Counted from the stretch's first letter, positions 1-6,972 are shown. The stretch is 8,313 nt of DNA from Bacteroidales bacterium (GCA_030618905.1 JAUXCL010000098.1:1-8313), one strand, 5' to 3'. Translations and numbers: made by a program. The notes: generated from the letters alone by a model not told the origin.

Positions 1-22
1 GTGCCCTTCGGCGGAGTTTATA

Positions 23-45
23 CTGAGCAACGTCGAAGTGCTCAG
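23..45. repeat. REP-like inverted repeat downstream of nnr
   Basis: Seven-base perfect arms, CTGAGCA (23-29) and TGCTCAG (39-45), flank a nine-base loop. A second, mutually exclusive pairing is possible between CTTCG (6-10) and CGAAG (34-38). Read on the minus strand, the segment contains the ATCCTGAGC...CTTCGA wording typical of dispersed intergenic REP-like palindromes in many bacteria, which I recognise only in general terms. It lies 30 to 52 bases past the nnr stop on the strand that gene is read from. No T-run follows the hairpin in that direction, so it is not a canonical intrinsic terminator, though it might stabilise the 3' end of the transcript. The element may begin outside the window. 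Confidence 0.55.
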
Positions 46-55
46 GATGACAATA

Positions 56-69
56 TTAGTGGTTAGTGG
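56..69. repeat. Two-copy TTAGTGG heptamer duplication
   Basis: TTAGTGG occurs twice without a gap (56-62 and 63-69), just beyond the nnr stop codon at 75-77. Two copies alone could be chance. It is listed because two other gaps in this window also carry tandem repeats of period 7. Confidence 0.4.
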
Positions 70-74
70 GGATT

Positions 75-1586
75 CTAATGTTTTACGGTCTTAAACGCTC
101 TTCCGAGGTTTTCTACAATATCTCCGGCAATCATTGATTCGATTCCGGTTTTTCTGGCTGCATGATCACCGGCAACCCCATGCAAATAAACGCCCATAAC
201 GGCGGATTCTTTGGGACTGTAGCCCTGAGCCATCAGCCCAAGGATAATACCGGTCAGCACATCTCCACTACCGGCAACAGCCATGCCGGGATTTCCAGTG
301 GTATTAAAGTAGCAGGTACCATCCGGACAGGAAATAGAGGTATTGGCACCCTTCAGGACAACATAGACACTATGCTTGATTGAGAATGCTCTTTGAAGCT
401 CAATACGTTCATAATCATCATTCACTTTCTCAGAGATCCTTTCAAACTCCCTTGGATGTGGTGTAAAAATGCTGTGCCTGGGAACGAAAGATATCCATGT
501 TCTGTTTTCTCCCAGAATATTGATGGCATCAGCATCGAAAAGAATCGGAGCCCCGGCATTCTGTATTAAAATTTTTAAGGCCTTTGCTGTTTCATCCGAT
601 GTTCCAATCCCCGGTCCCACGCCGACAGCATTAAAGGGCAGGAGATCGGGTTGTTCTGAGAAGAATTCATCTGATGGATCAATACTGACCATGGCTTCAG
701 GAATTGTTGTTTGAAGGATCTCATAGCCTTTTCCGGGAATATGTGTGGTTAGCAAGCCCACTCCACTTCTCAGGCAGGCCCTGGAAGCCAATACCGAAGC
801 TCCCATCTTGCCATATCCTCCAGCTATCAGCAGGGCATGTCCATAAGTTCCTTTATGTGAGAATTTTGTTCTTTTGATCAGAGATTTTAAGATATCAGTT
901 CTTGTAAGCAGGAAATTCTTAACATCTACAGATTCAATGAAATCCGGATGCAGGCCGATGGGCAGAATTTCCCATATGCCAACGTATTGCTCATTTTCAG
1001 GGAACAGGAATGCATATTTGGGAAATTGAAACGAAAGGGTATAATTTGCTTCGATAATAGCTCCGCCAAGATTACTGCTGCTGGTATCAGTATACATTCC
1101 CGTTGGGATATCGACAGCAATTAAAGTTGCCTTGCTGGCATTAAGATGCTTGATGACTTTTGCAACAAAACCTTTTACAGGCCTCGACAGCCCGGAGCCA
1201 AAAATGGCATCCACCAGCAGATCATGTTTATCTATTTCAGGAAACTGATCGCCTTCATGCAGATCAGTAAGCTGTACATCCGGGAATCTTTCCAATCGCT
1301 CTAAATTGATCCTGAAATCATCTGACATCTTTTCGCTATACCTGATGACATATATCTGCACGCGAACATTTTGTCGTGCCAGAAGCCTTCCAATGGCCAG
1401 TCCATCACCTCCATTATTACCCAGCCCGGCAAAGATCTTTACTACCTGGCCCCGCCTCAGATACCGGTAGATCCAGTTGAAACATTCACGGGCTGCACGC
1501 TCCATCAATTCAATGGAATCGATTGGTTCATGCTTGATGGTATATGCATCAGCTTCCCTGACTTTATCAATAGGTAAAATTTTCAT
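75..1586 (-). CDS. nnr: Bifunctional NAD(P)H-hydrate epimerase / ADP-dependent NAD(P)H-hydrate dehydratase
   Basis: This 503-residue protein repairs damaged nicotinamide cofactors in the cytoplasm. The N-terminal NnrE (YjeF_N) domain, about residues 1-220, interconverts R- and S-NAD(P)HX; the C-terminal NnrD domain, about 225-500, dehydrates S-NAD(P)HX back to NAD(P)H using ADP. Visible NnrE motifs are GNNGGDG (56-62), VDAIFGSG with the likely catalytic Asp126, and DIPTG (159-163). Visible NnrD motifs are HKGTYGHALLIAGG (244-257), GVGPGIG (322-328), FDADAIN (350-356), HPRE (377-380), LKG (411-413) and GNPGMAVAGSGDVLTG, whose Asp442 is the expected catalytic residue. Length matches the fused family and both domains look complete. 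The start at 1586 gives the usual MKI...EADAYTI-type N-terminus, and the next gene upstream is divergent. It has its own promoter and the stop is TAG at 75-77. Identification is secure. Confidence 0.95.
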   Translation of the reverse strand: MKILPIDKVREADAYTIKHEPIDSIELMERAARECFNWIYRYLRRGQVVKIFAGLGNNGGDGLAIGRLLARQNVRVQIYVIRYSEKMSDDFRINLERLERFPDVQLTDLHEGDQFPEIDKHDLLVDAIFGSGLSRPVKGFVAKVIKHLNASKATLIAVDIPTGMYTDTSSSNLGGAIIEANYTLSFQFPKYAFLFPENEQYVGIWEILPIGLHPDFIESVDVKNFLLTRTDILKSLIKRTKFSHKGTYGHALLIAGGYGKMGASVLASRACLRSGVGLLTTHIPGKGYEILQTTIPEAMVSIDPSDEFFSEQPDLLPFNAVGVGPGIGTSDETAKALKILIQNAGAPILFDADAINILGENRTWISFVPRHSIFTPHPREFERISEKVNDDYERIELQRAFSIKHSVYVVLKGANTSISCPDGTCYFNTTGNPGMAVAGSGDVLTGIILGLMAQGYSPKESAVMGVYLHGVAGDHAARKTGIESMIAGDIVENLGRAFKTVKH

Positions 1587-1606
1587 GATCCTGTAATTGG
1601 TTCCTA

Positions 1607-1639
1607 CAAATTTAATATTTAATTGATTCCTGCTTTCAA
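1607..1639 (-). promoter_or_regulatory. Bacteroidota-type promoter of nnr
   Basis: On the minus strand a perfect -7 box TAAATTTG (TAnnTTTG consensus) lies at 1614-1607. A TTG that can serve as the -33 element lies at 1639-1637, separated by 22 bases, which is inside the spacing usually quoted for this phylum. Transcription should begin near 1603, giving a leader of roughly 16 bases before the ATG at 1586. The upstream part overlaps the promoter of the divergent rlmD. Confidence 0.65.
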
Positions 1640-1662
1640 TCCGGGCAGATAAGCTATTTTTG
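1634..1662 (+). promoter_or_regulatory. Bacteroidota-type promoter of rlmD
   Basis: A perfect -7 box TATTTTTG (TAnnTTTG) is at 1655-1662, followed by CACC as is common in such promoters. A weak -33 candidate TTTC sits at 1634-1637, 17 bases upstream. Transcription should begin near 1666, leaving a leader of about 15 bases before the ATG at 1681. Because the box covers base 1660, an in-frame TTG there cannot be on the mRNA, which settles the start codon of rlmD. Confidence 0.65.
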
Positions 1663-1680
1663 CACCCTAATATAAAGATT

Positions 1681-3090
1681 ATGGCTGCCAGAAAGAAAAA
1701 AAAGTTACCCCTGCTTGAAGAAATTGAAATTATCGATGCCGGGTCGGAAGGTAAGGCCGTGGCCCGAAAAGATAATATGGTTGTTTTCGTTCCATTTGCC
1801 GCTCCCGGAGATATCTGCGACGTGCAGGTGACCCGGAAAAGAAAATCCTATTATGAAGGCCGGGTGCTTGCTTATCATAAAAAGTCTGAGATCAGAACAG
1901 CACCGCAATGTCAGCATTTTGGACTATGCGGAGGATGTAAATGGCAGCATATCCAATATCAAAAACAACTCGAATTCAAGCAAAAACAGGTCACAGACAA
2001 CTTCACCCGGATTGGCAAATTAGAGATCCCGGAAATATATCCTATCATTGCTTCGGAAGAACAGTACTATTACAGGAATAAGCTTGAGTTCACGTTTTCT
2101 AACCGCAAATGGCTTACCGACAACAATGTTGACCGAAATGATGAAGACAGGATGAAAGGATTGGGATTTCATCTTCCCGGGATGTTCGACAAAATTCTTG
2201 ATATTGAAGAATGCCTTCTGCAGGATAAGCTTTCAAATAAGATCAGGAATGCGATCAGGGACTACACCATTAAACAAGGATATTCTTATTATGATGTCTA
2301 CAGTTGGGAAGGGATCATGCGCAATATCATATTCAGGAATACCACATTGAATGAATGGATGGTTATCGTGGTTTTTAATGAAGATAATCAGCCCCTGATA
2401 CTTGAGCTCCTGTATTTTATTAAGGAGACATTTCCTGAAATCACCTCTCTCATGTATGTCATAAACAAGAAGAGAAATCCGGATATTTCTGATCTGGAGA
2501 TCAGGTGGTTTGCCGGACAGGAATTCATCCTTGAGGAAATGGAAGACTTAAAATTCAAAATCGGGCCCAAATCATTTTTCCAGACCAACTCACATCAGGC
2601 ATTAAAACTATACCAGGTTGCAAGGGAGTTCGCCGACTTCAAGGGGCATGAAAATGTTTACGACCTGTACACCGGTACAGGAACAATAGCCAATTTTATA
2701 GCCAGAAATGTAAGCAAGGTTAGCGGAATTGAATATGTGGCCGATGCCATCAAAGATGCCAGGGAGAATTCAAAAATCAATGACATAGAGAATACTTCTT
2801 TCTTTGCAGGTGATATCATTGATGTGCTTCATGATGACTTTGTTAAGGAGAATGGTATGCCCGATGTAATCATCACAGACCCTCCCCGGGCAGGAATGCA
2901 TGAGAAAGCCATTAAAAAAATGATGGAATTGACCCCTGATAAGATCGTTTATATTAGCTGTAATCCAGCTACCCAGGCCAGAGACATTGCCTTAATGACG
3001 GATAAATACACCCTCCGGAAAATACAAACAGTAGATATGTTTCCACAGACCCAGCATGTGGAGAATGTTGCTCTTTTAGTGATTAGGTGA
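1681..3090 (+). CDS. rlmD: 23S rRNA (uracil-C5)-methyltransferase, RlmD/RumA type
   Basis: The 469-residue protein belongs to the TrmA/RumA class, which methylates C5 of a uracil (U1939 in E. coli 23S rRNA) using S-adenosylmethionine. Numbering from the ATG at 1681, a TRAM RNA-binding domain spans about 12-66 with the typical GSEGKAVAR stretch (21-29). Four cysteines expected to hold a [4Fe-4S] cluster are C77, C83, C86 and C178. SFFQTN (298-303) and DLYTGTGTIANFIA (328-341) form the SAM site, ITDPPRAG (398-405) follows, and YISCNP supplies the nucleophile Cys427; Glu461 in HVENVALL is the likely general base. No key residue is missing. A TTG seven codons upstream is rejected because it falls in the -7 box. 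The last codons and the TGA stop lie inside an 8-bp tandem repeat. Target specificity (RlmD versus RlmCD-like) cannot be fixed from sequence alone. Confidence 0.92.
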   Translation: MAARKKKKLPLLEEIEIIDAGSEGKAVARKDNMVVFVPFAAPGDICDVQVTRKRKSYYEGRVLAYHKKSEIRTAPQCQHFGLCGGCKWQHIQYQKQLEFKQKQVTDNFTRIGKLEIPEIYPIIASEEQYYYRNKLEFTFSNRKWLTDNNVDRNDEDRMKGLGFHLPGMFDKILDIEECLLQDKLSNKIRNAIRDYTIKQGYSYYDVYSWEGIMRNIIFRNTTLNEWMVIVVFNEDNQPLILELLYFIKETFPEITSLMYVINKKRNPDISDLEIRWFAGQEFILEEMEDLKFKIGPKSFFQTNSHQALKLYQVAREFADFKGHENVYDLYTGTGTIANFIARNVSKVSGIEYVADAIKDARENSKINDIENTSFFAGDIIDVLHDDFVKENGMPDVIITDPPRAGMHEKAIKKMMELTPDKIVYISCNPATQARDIALMTDKYTLRKIQTVDMFPQTQHVENVALLVIR

Positions 3091-3110
3091 TTAAGTGATT
3101 GAGTGATTAC
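3079..3110. repeat. Four-copy octamer array, unit GTGATTRN, overlapping the end of rlmD
   Basis: Four contiguous units GTGATTAG, GTGATTAA, GTGATTGA and GTGATTAC run from 3079 to 3110. The first begins inside the last codons of rlmD, and the second supplies its TGA stop (3088-3090). The array ends in a 10-base perfect palindrome ATTACGTAAT (3106-3115). I see no hairpin with a T-run here, so termination is not obvious. Confidence 0.8.
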
Positions 3111-3127
3111 GTAATACATAACACCTA

Positions 3128-3176
3128 AATACTTAATACTCAATACTTAATACTTAATACTCGATACGTAATACCG
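3128..3176. repeat. Seven-copy heptamer array, unit AATACTY
   Basis: Seven contiguous 7-base units fill 49 bases: AATACTT, AATACTC, AATACTT, AATACTT, AATACTC, GATACGT and AATACCG. The core ATAC is invariant and the last two bases vary. The array ends six bases before the aroK stop codon (3183-3185), between two convergent genes. The ten-base sequence TACGTAATAC occurs both inside it (3165-3174) and just before it (3108-3117). There is no spacer structure, so it is not a CRISPR. Confidence 0.85.
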
Positions 3177-3182
3177 ATTTCG

Positions 3183-3701
3183 TTAGATTCCCGAAACTTC
3201 CGTTTGAATAAGGGATACGATTTCATCAATATCAAGGTCTTCGCCTTTGACCGTTAATTTTGCCTGCCGGTAGATGGGCTCCCGGAATTCCATGAGCTTA
3301 TTGATAAAGACTTCCATCTCATCTTCCTTGAGTCCCGGTAACACAGGCCTTCTTCTTCTGGAGCGGAGCAACCTGTGCTTTAATGAATGTTCATGCATCC
3401 TGATATAAAGGGTCAGCCCATTTTCATTCATGATATCCATGTTATCATAAAAGCAGGGTGTGCCACCGCCTGTCGAAAGGATCAAATCATCATGCTCAGT
3501 TATGGTTTGTTTCAGTATCTGGTGTTCAAATTCCCTGAATTTGTCTTCACCAAAACGATCAAAGAAATTGGCAATGCTAAAATGGAATTTGTCTTCAAAC
3601 AGTTCATCCAGGTCGATGAACTTGTACTTGAGCTTCTTTGCAAGTCTCCTGCCAATGGTCGTTTTTCCGGCACCCATAAATCCCACGATAAATAAACGCA
3701 T
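3183..3701 (-). CDS. aroK: Shikimate kinase
   Basis: This 172-residue cytoplasmic enzyme phosphorylates shikimate at O3 with ATP, a step in chorismate and aromatic amino acid synthesis. The Walker A loop GFMGAGKTT is at 7-15. Asp32 in DLDELFE and Arg56 in KFREFE are the expected shikimate contacts, with GGG at 78-80 and Arg140 in the FREPIY stretch. The lid arginine is in the basic RRRRPVLPG segment (Arg118). Length is normal for the family and the N-terminus begins right at the first beta strand (MRLFIVGFMG), so the start is well supported. It is the last gene of the minus-strand cluster, 26 bases after the transketolase C-terminal gene, with no recognisable Shine-Dalgarno sequence. Transketolase provides erythrose-4-phosphate, a shikimate pathway precursor, so the neighbourhood is metabolically coherent. 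Confidence 0.95.
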   Translation of the reverse strand: MRLFIVGFMGAGKTTIGRRLAKKLKYKFIDLDELFEDKFHFSIANFFDRFGEDKFREFEHQILKQTITEHDDLILSTGGGTPCFYDNMDIMNENGLTLYIRMHEHSLKHRLLRSRRRRPVLPGLKEDEMEVFINKLMEFREPIYRQAKLTVKGEDLDIDEIVSLIQTEVSGI

Positions 3702-3727
3702 GACAGTATCGCTTTTTACTTAGTTGT

Positions 3728-4684
3728 TTATGATTTTCTTTGCACTGCTTTTAAAGCAGCATCAACGATGTCTGGGGTATCCAGCTTATATTGTACCAGT
3801 AACTCTTCAGGAAGTCCGCTTTGACCAAACATATCCATTACAGCGATCATCTCCACCGGGGCAGGGAATTTCCTGACCAGTAATTGTGCAATACTGTCGC
3901 CCAGTCCATTATTAACCTCATGTTCTTCAGCAGTTACAGCACAGCCTGTTTTAAATACTGATTCCAGGATCTTTTGATCATCAAGTGGCTTGATGGTATG
4001 AATATTAATTATTTCAGCGTCAATATTTTTCTCCGCCAGGATTTTGGCGGCCTGGATGGCTTTCCACACCATATGCCCTGTAGCAAAAATGGAAACATCA
4101 GTACCTTCTTTTAATGTCAATGCCTTTCCAATATCAAATGGCATATCTTCCGGTATAAAATTGGGCATTTTAGGCCTTCCAAAGCGAAGGTAAACAGGTC
4201 CTGTATGTTCGGCAATGGCCAATGTGGCAGCCCTGGTCTGGTTGTAATCGCAGGGATTGATCACTGTCATATTGGGTAAGCCTTTCATCAGGCCAATATC
4301 CTCCAGGATCTGATGGGAAGCGCCATCCTCTCCGAGCGTCAGTCCGGCATGTGAAGCGCAAATTTTGACATTCTTATTTGAATAAGCAATAGATTGCCGG
4401 ATCTGATCATATACCCTTCCGGTTGAAAAGTTCGCGAAAGTACCTGTAAACGGAATTTTTCCACCAATGGTCAATCCGGCAGCAATACCCATCATATTTG
4501 CTTCCGCGATACCAACCTGGTAAAACCTGTCGGGAAAGGCACTGGCAAACTTACCCATCTTCAAGGATCCGGTCAGGTCGGCACACAGGGCGACCACGTT
4601 TTCATTTTTTTGACCGAGTTCCATCAGGGCTGCCCCGAATCCTGATCTCGTATCTTTGTAATCTTGAATGTTAAAAGCTCTCAT
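3728..4684 (-). CDS. tkt: Transketolase, C-terminal section (pyrimidine-binding and C-terminal domains)
   Basis: This is the second half of a split thiamine-diphosphate transketolase, 318 residues from the ATG at 4684. It should pair with the N-terminal section encoded at 6113-6964 to transfer two-carbon units between pentose-phosphate pathway sugars. Glu61 in VGIAEANM is the expected glutamate that activates the cofactor's aminopyrimidine ring. HAGLTLGEDGASHQ (112-125) and VYLRFGRP (164-171) match substrate-site segments, and the C-terminal domain (about 190-318) is complete. The reading frame extends upstream to ATGs at 4696 and 4717; 4717 would overlap the VWA gene by 20 bases. The 4684 start gives the family-typical FNIQDYKDTRSGFG opening and has GGAAG at a plausible ribosome-binding distance, so I prefer it; 4696 remains possible. 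The VWA stop is 13 bases upstream, so the genes are almost certainly cotranscribed. Confidence 0.92.
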   Translation of the reverse strand: MRAFNIQDYKDTRSGFGAALMELGQKNENVVALCADLTGSLKMGKFASAFPDRFYQVGIAEANMMGIAAGLTIGGKIPFTGTFANFSTGRVYDQIRQSIAYSNKNVKICASHAGLTLGEDGASHQILEDIGLMKGLPNMTVINPCDYNQTRAATLAIAEHTGPVYLRFGRPKMPNFIPEDMPFDIGKALTLKEGTDVSIFATGHMVWKAIQAAKILAEKNIDAEIINIHTIKPLDDQKILESVFKTGCAVTAEEHEVNNGLGDSIAQLLVRKFPAPVEMIAVMDMFGQSGLPEELLVQYKLDTPDIVDAALKAVQRKS

Positions 4685-4697
4685 TACAACTTCCATA

Positions 4698-6095
4698 CTA
4701 ATTATAAATTTTAACATTAGTGGTTCTTCCGGAATAAACCCTGAAGGATTCTTCCATGGTATATATAGACCTGTCTGAATATTTCGCGCGGAAAATAACC
4801 CTGTACTTTCCTGGCTGTAAAATTATTGTCTCCTGTTGTGTGGTCTTTTCCCTGAAATTATACACCCATTCCATCCTATCCCCTTTTTCGACATACAGGC
4901 TCCCATAACCCATGGTTGATTTATGGATAACGGCAATTCCCGGTACAGGAATTTCAACAGTGGTGGTTGAACTTTGTAGAATATCCACATCGGAAATATA
5001 TATCCTGGGTAAGCATAACACCTCGAGATCATATAAACCTGTCAAATATTTTTCCGTATGTCCGAACATCTGGACATTCACCGTCTCCATGCTGCCATTT
5101 TTCCTGATGATACACTGCAGGCTTCTTGGTGAGCTGGCATATCCATCTATTTTCAACCTGAGATGTCCCTGGGGAGCACTCACAGGTATAGTGGTATGTT
5201 TGCCGGGTTCCAGTCTGACACTGTCTATCTTTACAGGAGGCAATGTATGTACGACAACATCATAGGTAATTAGCTGGTCGATGACAAGGGTATCGGGTAA
5301 GCCCCTGTTGTTCATGGTATGGATGTAATTGTACTTGACCAGTCCTGAGAAATTGTCATAAAAAGTCATGTTTACATTGGTCTCGGTAGGCTTGCCATAG
5401 GAATCAAGCAGGTTGACCTGGGCTGTGGTTGAATTCAATGCCTGGGAGATCACAACATTCAAAGCTTTGCTGAACTGTTTCTCACTGGAGGCTTCGAAAT
5501 ATGTCCCCACGCAATCAAATGCATCCCTAAAATTCCTGCCAATACCGATGACGAATGGTTTGAGAATGATGCCCTGCTTTTGTAATTCCTTCGATACTTC
5601 GCAGGGGTCTCCGCCACATTCTTCAATGCCATCTGTGATCAGGATGATAATATTACGACAATTGTCACAAGGAGGGAAATCATGTCCCGCTTTTTGCAGT
5701 GAATATGCAATGGGTGTAGTTCCTTTGGGAGTAAGGCTATTCAGTCGATGTTTGATCATTTCAAAATTATTCTTTCCGAAAGGCACCTCAAGCCTGGTAT
5801 CTTCACAGTCCTGCGGGGGGTAATGCTTCTGGTGCCCGTAAACACGGAGTGCCAGTTCAAGGTTTTCATAGCTCTTGAGGCTATCCAGTACTTTGGACAT
5901 GATCTTCTGGGCAATATTGATCTTTATATCACTCTGCCAGCGTCCATACATACTCTGGGAGGCATCAAACACGAAAAGAATACGGGTAATGGTCTTATCT
6001 GGTCTTTTTGATGACTCCCTGACCTGGGCAAACATTGTCAGCGGAAGGAAGAAAAGAAATACTAAAAGAATGTATGTTACTTTCTTTTTAAACAT
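4698..6095 (-). CDS. Secreted von Willebrand factor A domain protein
   Basis: This 465-residue protein has no precise function I can name. A basic start (KKK) and hydrophobic stretch 7-22 form a signal peptide, probably cut at FA|Q after residue 23, so it acts outside the cytoplasm. A VWA domain spans about 37-220 with a complete MIDAS metal site: DASQS (44-48), GTTP (125-128) and ITDGIEE (153-159). It carries the YGH, GTTPIAYSL and TDGIEECGGDPC segments of a widespread bacterial VWA family. Six cysteines in this domain (97, 143, 146, 160, 165, 195) could form disulfides. Residues 224-465 are beta-rich and seem to hold three related repeats of about 80 residues. There is no lipobox, membrane anchor or obvious sorting signal. 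It lies 17 bases after the transketolase N-terminal gene and 13 before the C-terminal gene. Binding a protein ligand through the MIDAS is inference. Confidence 0.85.
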   Translation of the reverse strand: MFKKKVTYILLVFLFFLPLTMFAQVRESSKRPDKTITRILFVFDASQSMYGRWQSDIKINIAQKIMSKVLDSLKSYENLELALRVYGHQKHYPPQDCEDTRLEVPFGKNNFEMIKHRLNSLTPKGTTPIAYSLQKAGHDFPPCDNCRNIIILITDGIEECGGDPCEVSKELQKQGIILKPFVIGIGRNFRDAFDCVGTYFEASSEKQFSKALNVVISQALNSTTAQVNLLDSYGKPTETNVNMTFYDNFSGLVKYNYIHTMNNRGLPDTLVIDQLITYDVVVHTLPPVKIDSVRLEPGKHTTIPVSAPQGHLRLKIDGYASSPRSLQCIIRKNGSMETVNVQMFGHTEKYLTGLYDLEVLCLPRIYISDVDILQSSTTTVEIPVPGIAVIHKSTMGYGSLYVEKGDRMEWVYNFREKTTQQETIILQPGKYRVIFRAKYSDRSIYTMEESFRVYSGRTTNVKIYN

Positions 6096-6112
6096 CGAGT
6101 AGTTAGGAGTAT

Positions 6113-6964
6113 TTAATAATCACCTAAAGTTTCTTCAAGCTGGGTAAGGGCAATCTCGGCCTGCTCATCATTGGGTGCTACACCATGCCAGTGATGGGTA
6201 CCCATCATAAAATCAACCCCATATCCCATTTCCGTATGCATTAATATGAGCGAAGGAACTCCTTTACCTGATTCATTTTTAACACGCTTAAAGGTATCTA
6301 AAATATCCTGCATATCATTGCCCTGCATTTCAAATACCTGCCAATCGAAGGATTCCCATTTTGCCCTCAAATCACCCATGCTTATCACATCATCCAGGGA
6401 GCCATCAATCTGCTTCTGATTATAATCTACAGTAGCGATAAGGTTATCGACTTTTTTGGCAGCTGCAAACAGGGCAGCCTCCCATACCTGGCCTTCCTGC
6501 AGTTCACCATCTCCGAGCAGCACATAAACCAGGCCTTCATCTTCATTCAGCCTTTTTGCCAATGCTGCACCGATAGCAACTGACAGGCCCTGTCCCAAGG
6601 AACCGGTGGCCACACGGATACCCTGGAGCTTCTCATTGGTTGAAGGATGTCCTTGCAAGCGTGTATTGAGCTTGCGAAAGCTTGACAATTCGTCAATATT
6701 GAAATATCCCGACCTGGCAAGAACACTGTATAAACCTGGCGAGATATGTCCGTTGGAAAGGATAAAAATATCTTCGTTGATTCCATTCATATTGAATTGC
6801 TGAGGATTGTGCTTCAACACATCAAAATACAGGGCAACAAAAAAATCAGCACAACCCAAAGAACCACCGGGATGCCCTGATTTCGCACCATGCACCATTC
6901 TGATTATATCCCTTCTGACCTGACTCGCAATACCTTCCAGCTCTTCAACATTATACATTGTCAT
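6113..6964 (-). CDS. tkt: Transketolase, N-terminal section (thiamine diphosphate-binding domain)
   Basis: This 283-residue protein is the cofactor-binding half of a split transketolase. SGHPGGSLGCADF (29-41) contains His31, NGH supplies His73 and GHPST His106, all equivalent to substrate or cofactor contacts in one-chain transketolases. TGSLGQGLSVAIG (120-132) follows. The thiamine diphosphate/metal motif runs from GDGE (151-154) to Asn182 in DYNQKQID. The HWHGVAPND segment near the end (258-266) matches the conserved C-terminal histidine region of this domain. Length and ends match stand-alone N-terminal sections, so this is a natural subunit rather than a broken gene. Two in-frame ATGs, at 6964 and 6958, are both possible; with the -7 box at 6973-6980 the first would leave only about four leader bases. 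It is the first gene of the minus-strand cluster, whose matching half comes after the VWA gene. Confidence 0.93.
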   Translation of the reverse strand: MTMYNVEELEGIASQVRRDIIRMVHGAKSGHPGGSLGCADFFVALYFDVLKHNPQQFNMNGINEDIFILSNGHISPGLYSVLARSGYFNIDELSSFRKLNTRLQGHPSTNEKLQGIRVATGSLGQGLSVAIGAALAKRLNEDEGLVYVLLGDGELQEGQVWEAALFAAAKKVDNLIATVDYNQKQIDGSLDDVISMGDLRAKWESFDWQVFEMQGNDMQDILDTFKRVKNESGKGVPSLILMHTEMGYGVDFMMGTHHWHGVAPNDEQAEIALTQLEETLGDY

Positions 6965-6972
6965 TTTTCATT

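Noticed and set aside
23..45. An intrinsic terminator for nnr
   Set aside because: The hairpin is real but no T-run follows it in the direction of nnr transcription.
1660..1680. An in-frame TTG extending rlmD by seven codons
   Set aside because: The TTG lies inside the TATTTTTG promoter box, so it would not be transcribed; the ATG at 1681 gives a normal family N-terminus.
3079..3176. A CRISPR array
   Set aside because: Units are 7 or 8 bases with no spacers, far shorter than CRISPR repeats, and no cas genes are nearby.
4685..4717. A longer transketolase C-terminal section starting at 4717
   Set aside because: It would overlap the VWA gene by 20 bases and add residues not typical of the family; the ATG at 4684 has a plausible ribosome-binding site and the usual opening.
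5413..5823. A 136-codon plus-strand open frame, and several shorter ones opposite nnr, the VWA gene and the glycoside hydrolase gene
   Set aside because: They lie antisense to confident genes, show no domain motifs or signal, and have the residue make-up of reverse-strand shadows.
3728..6964. The split transketolase as a disrupted pseudogene
   Set aside because: Both halves have natural domain boundaries, own start and stop codons, and complete active-site motifs; two-gene transketolases are a known normal form.
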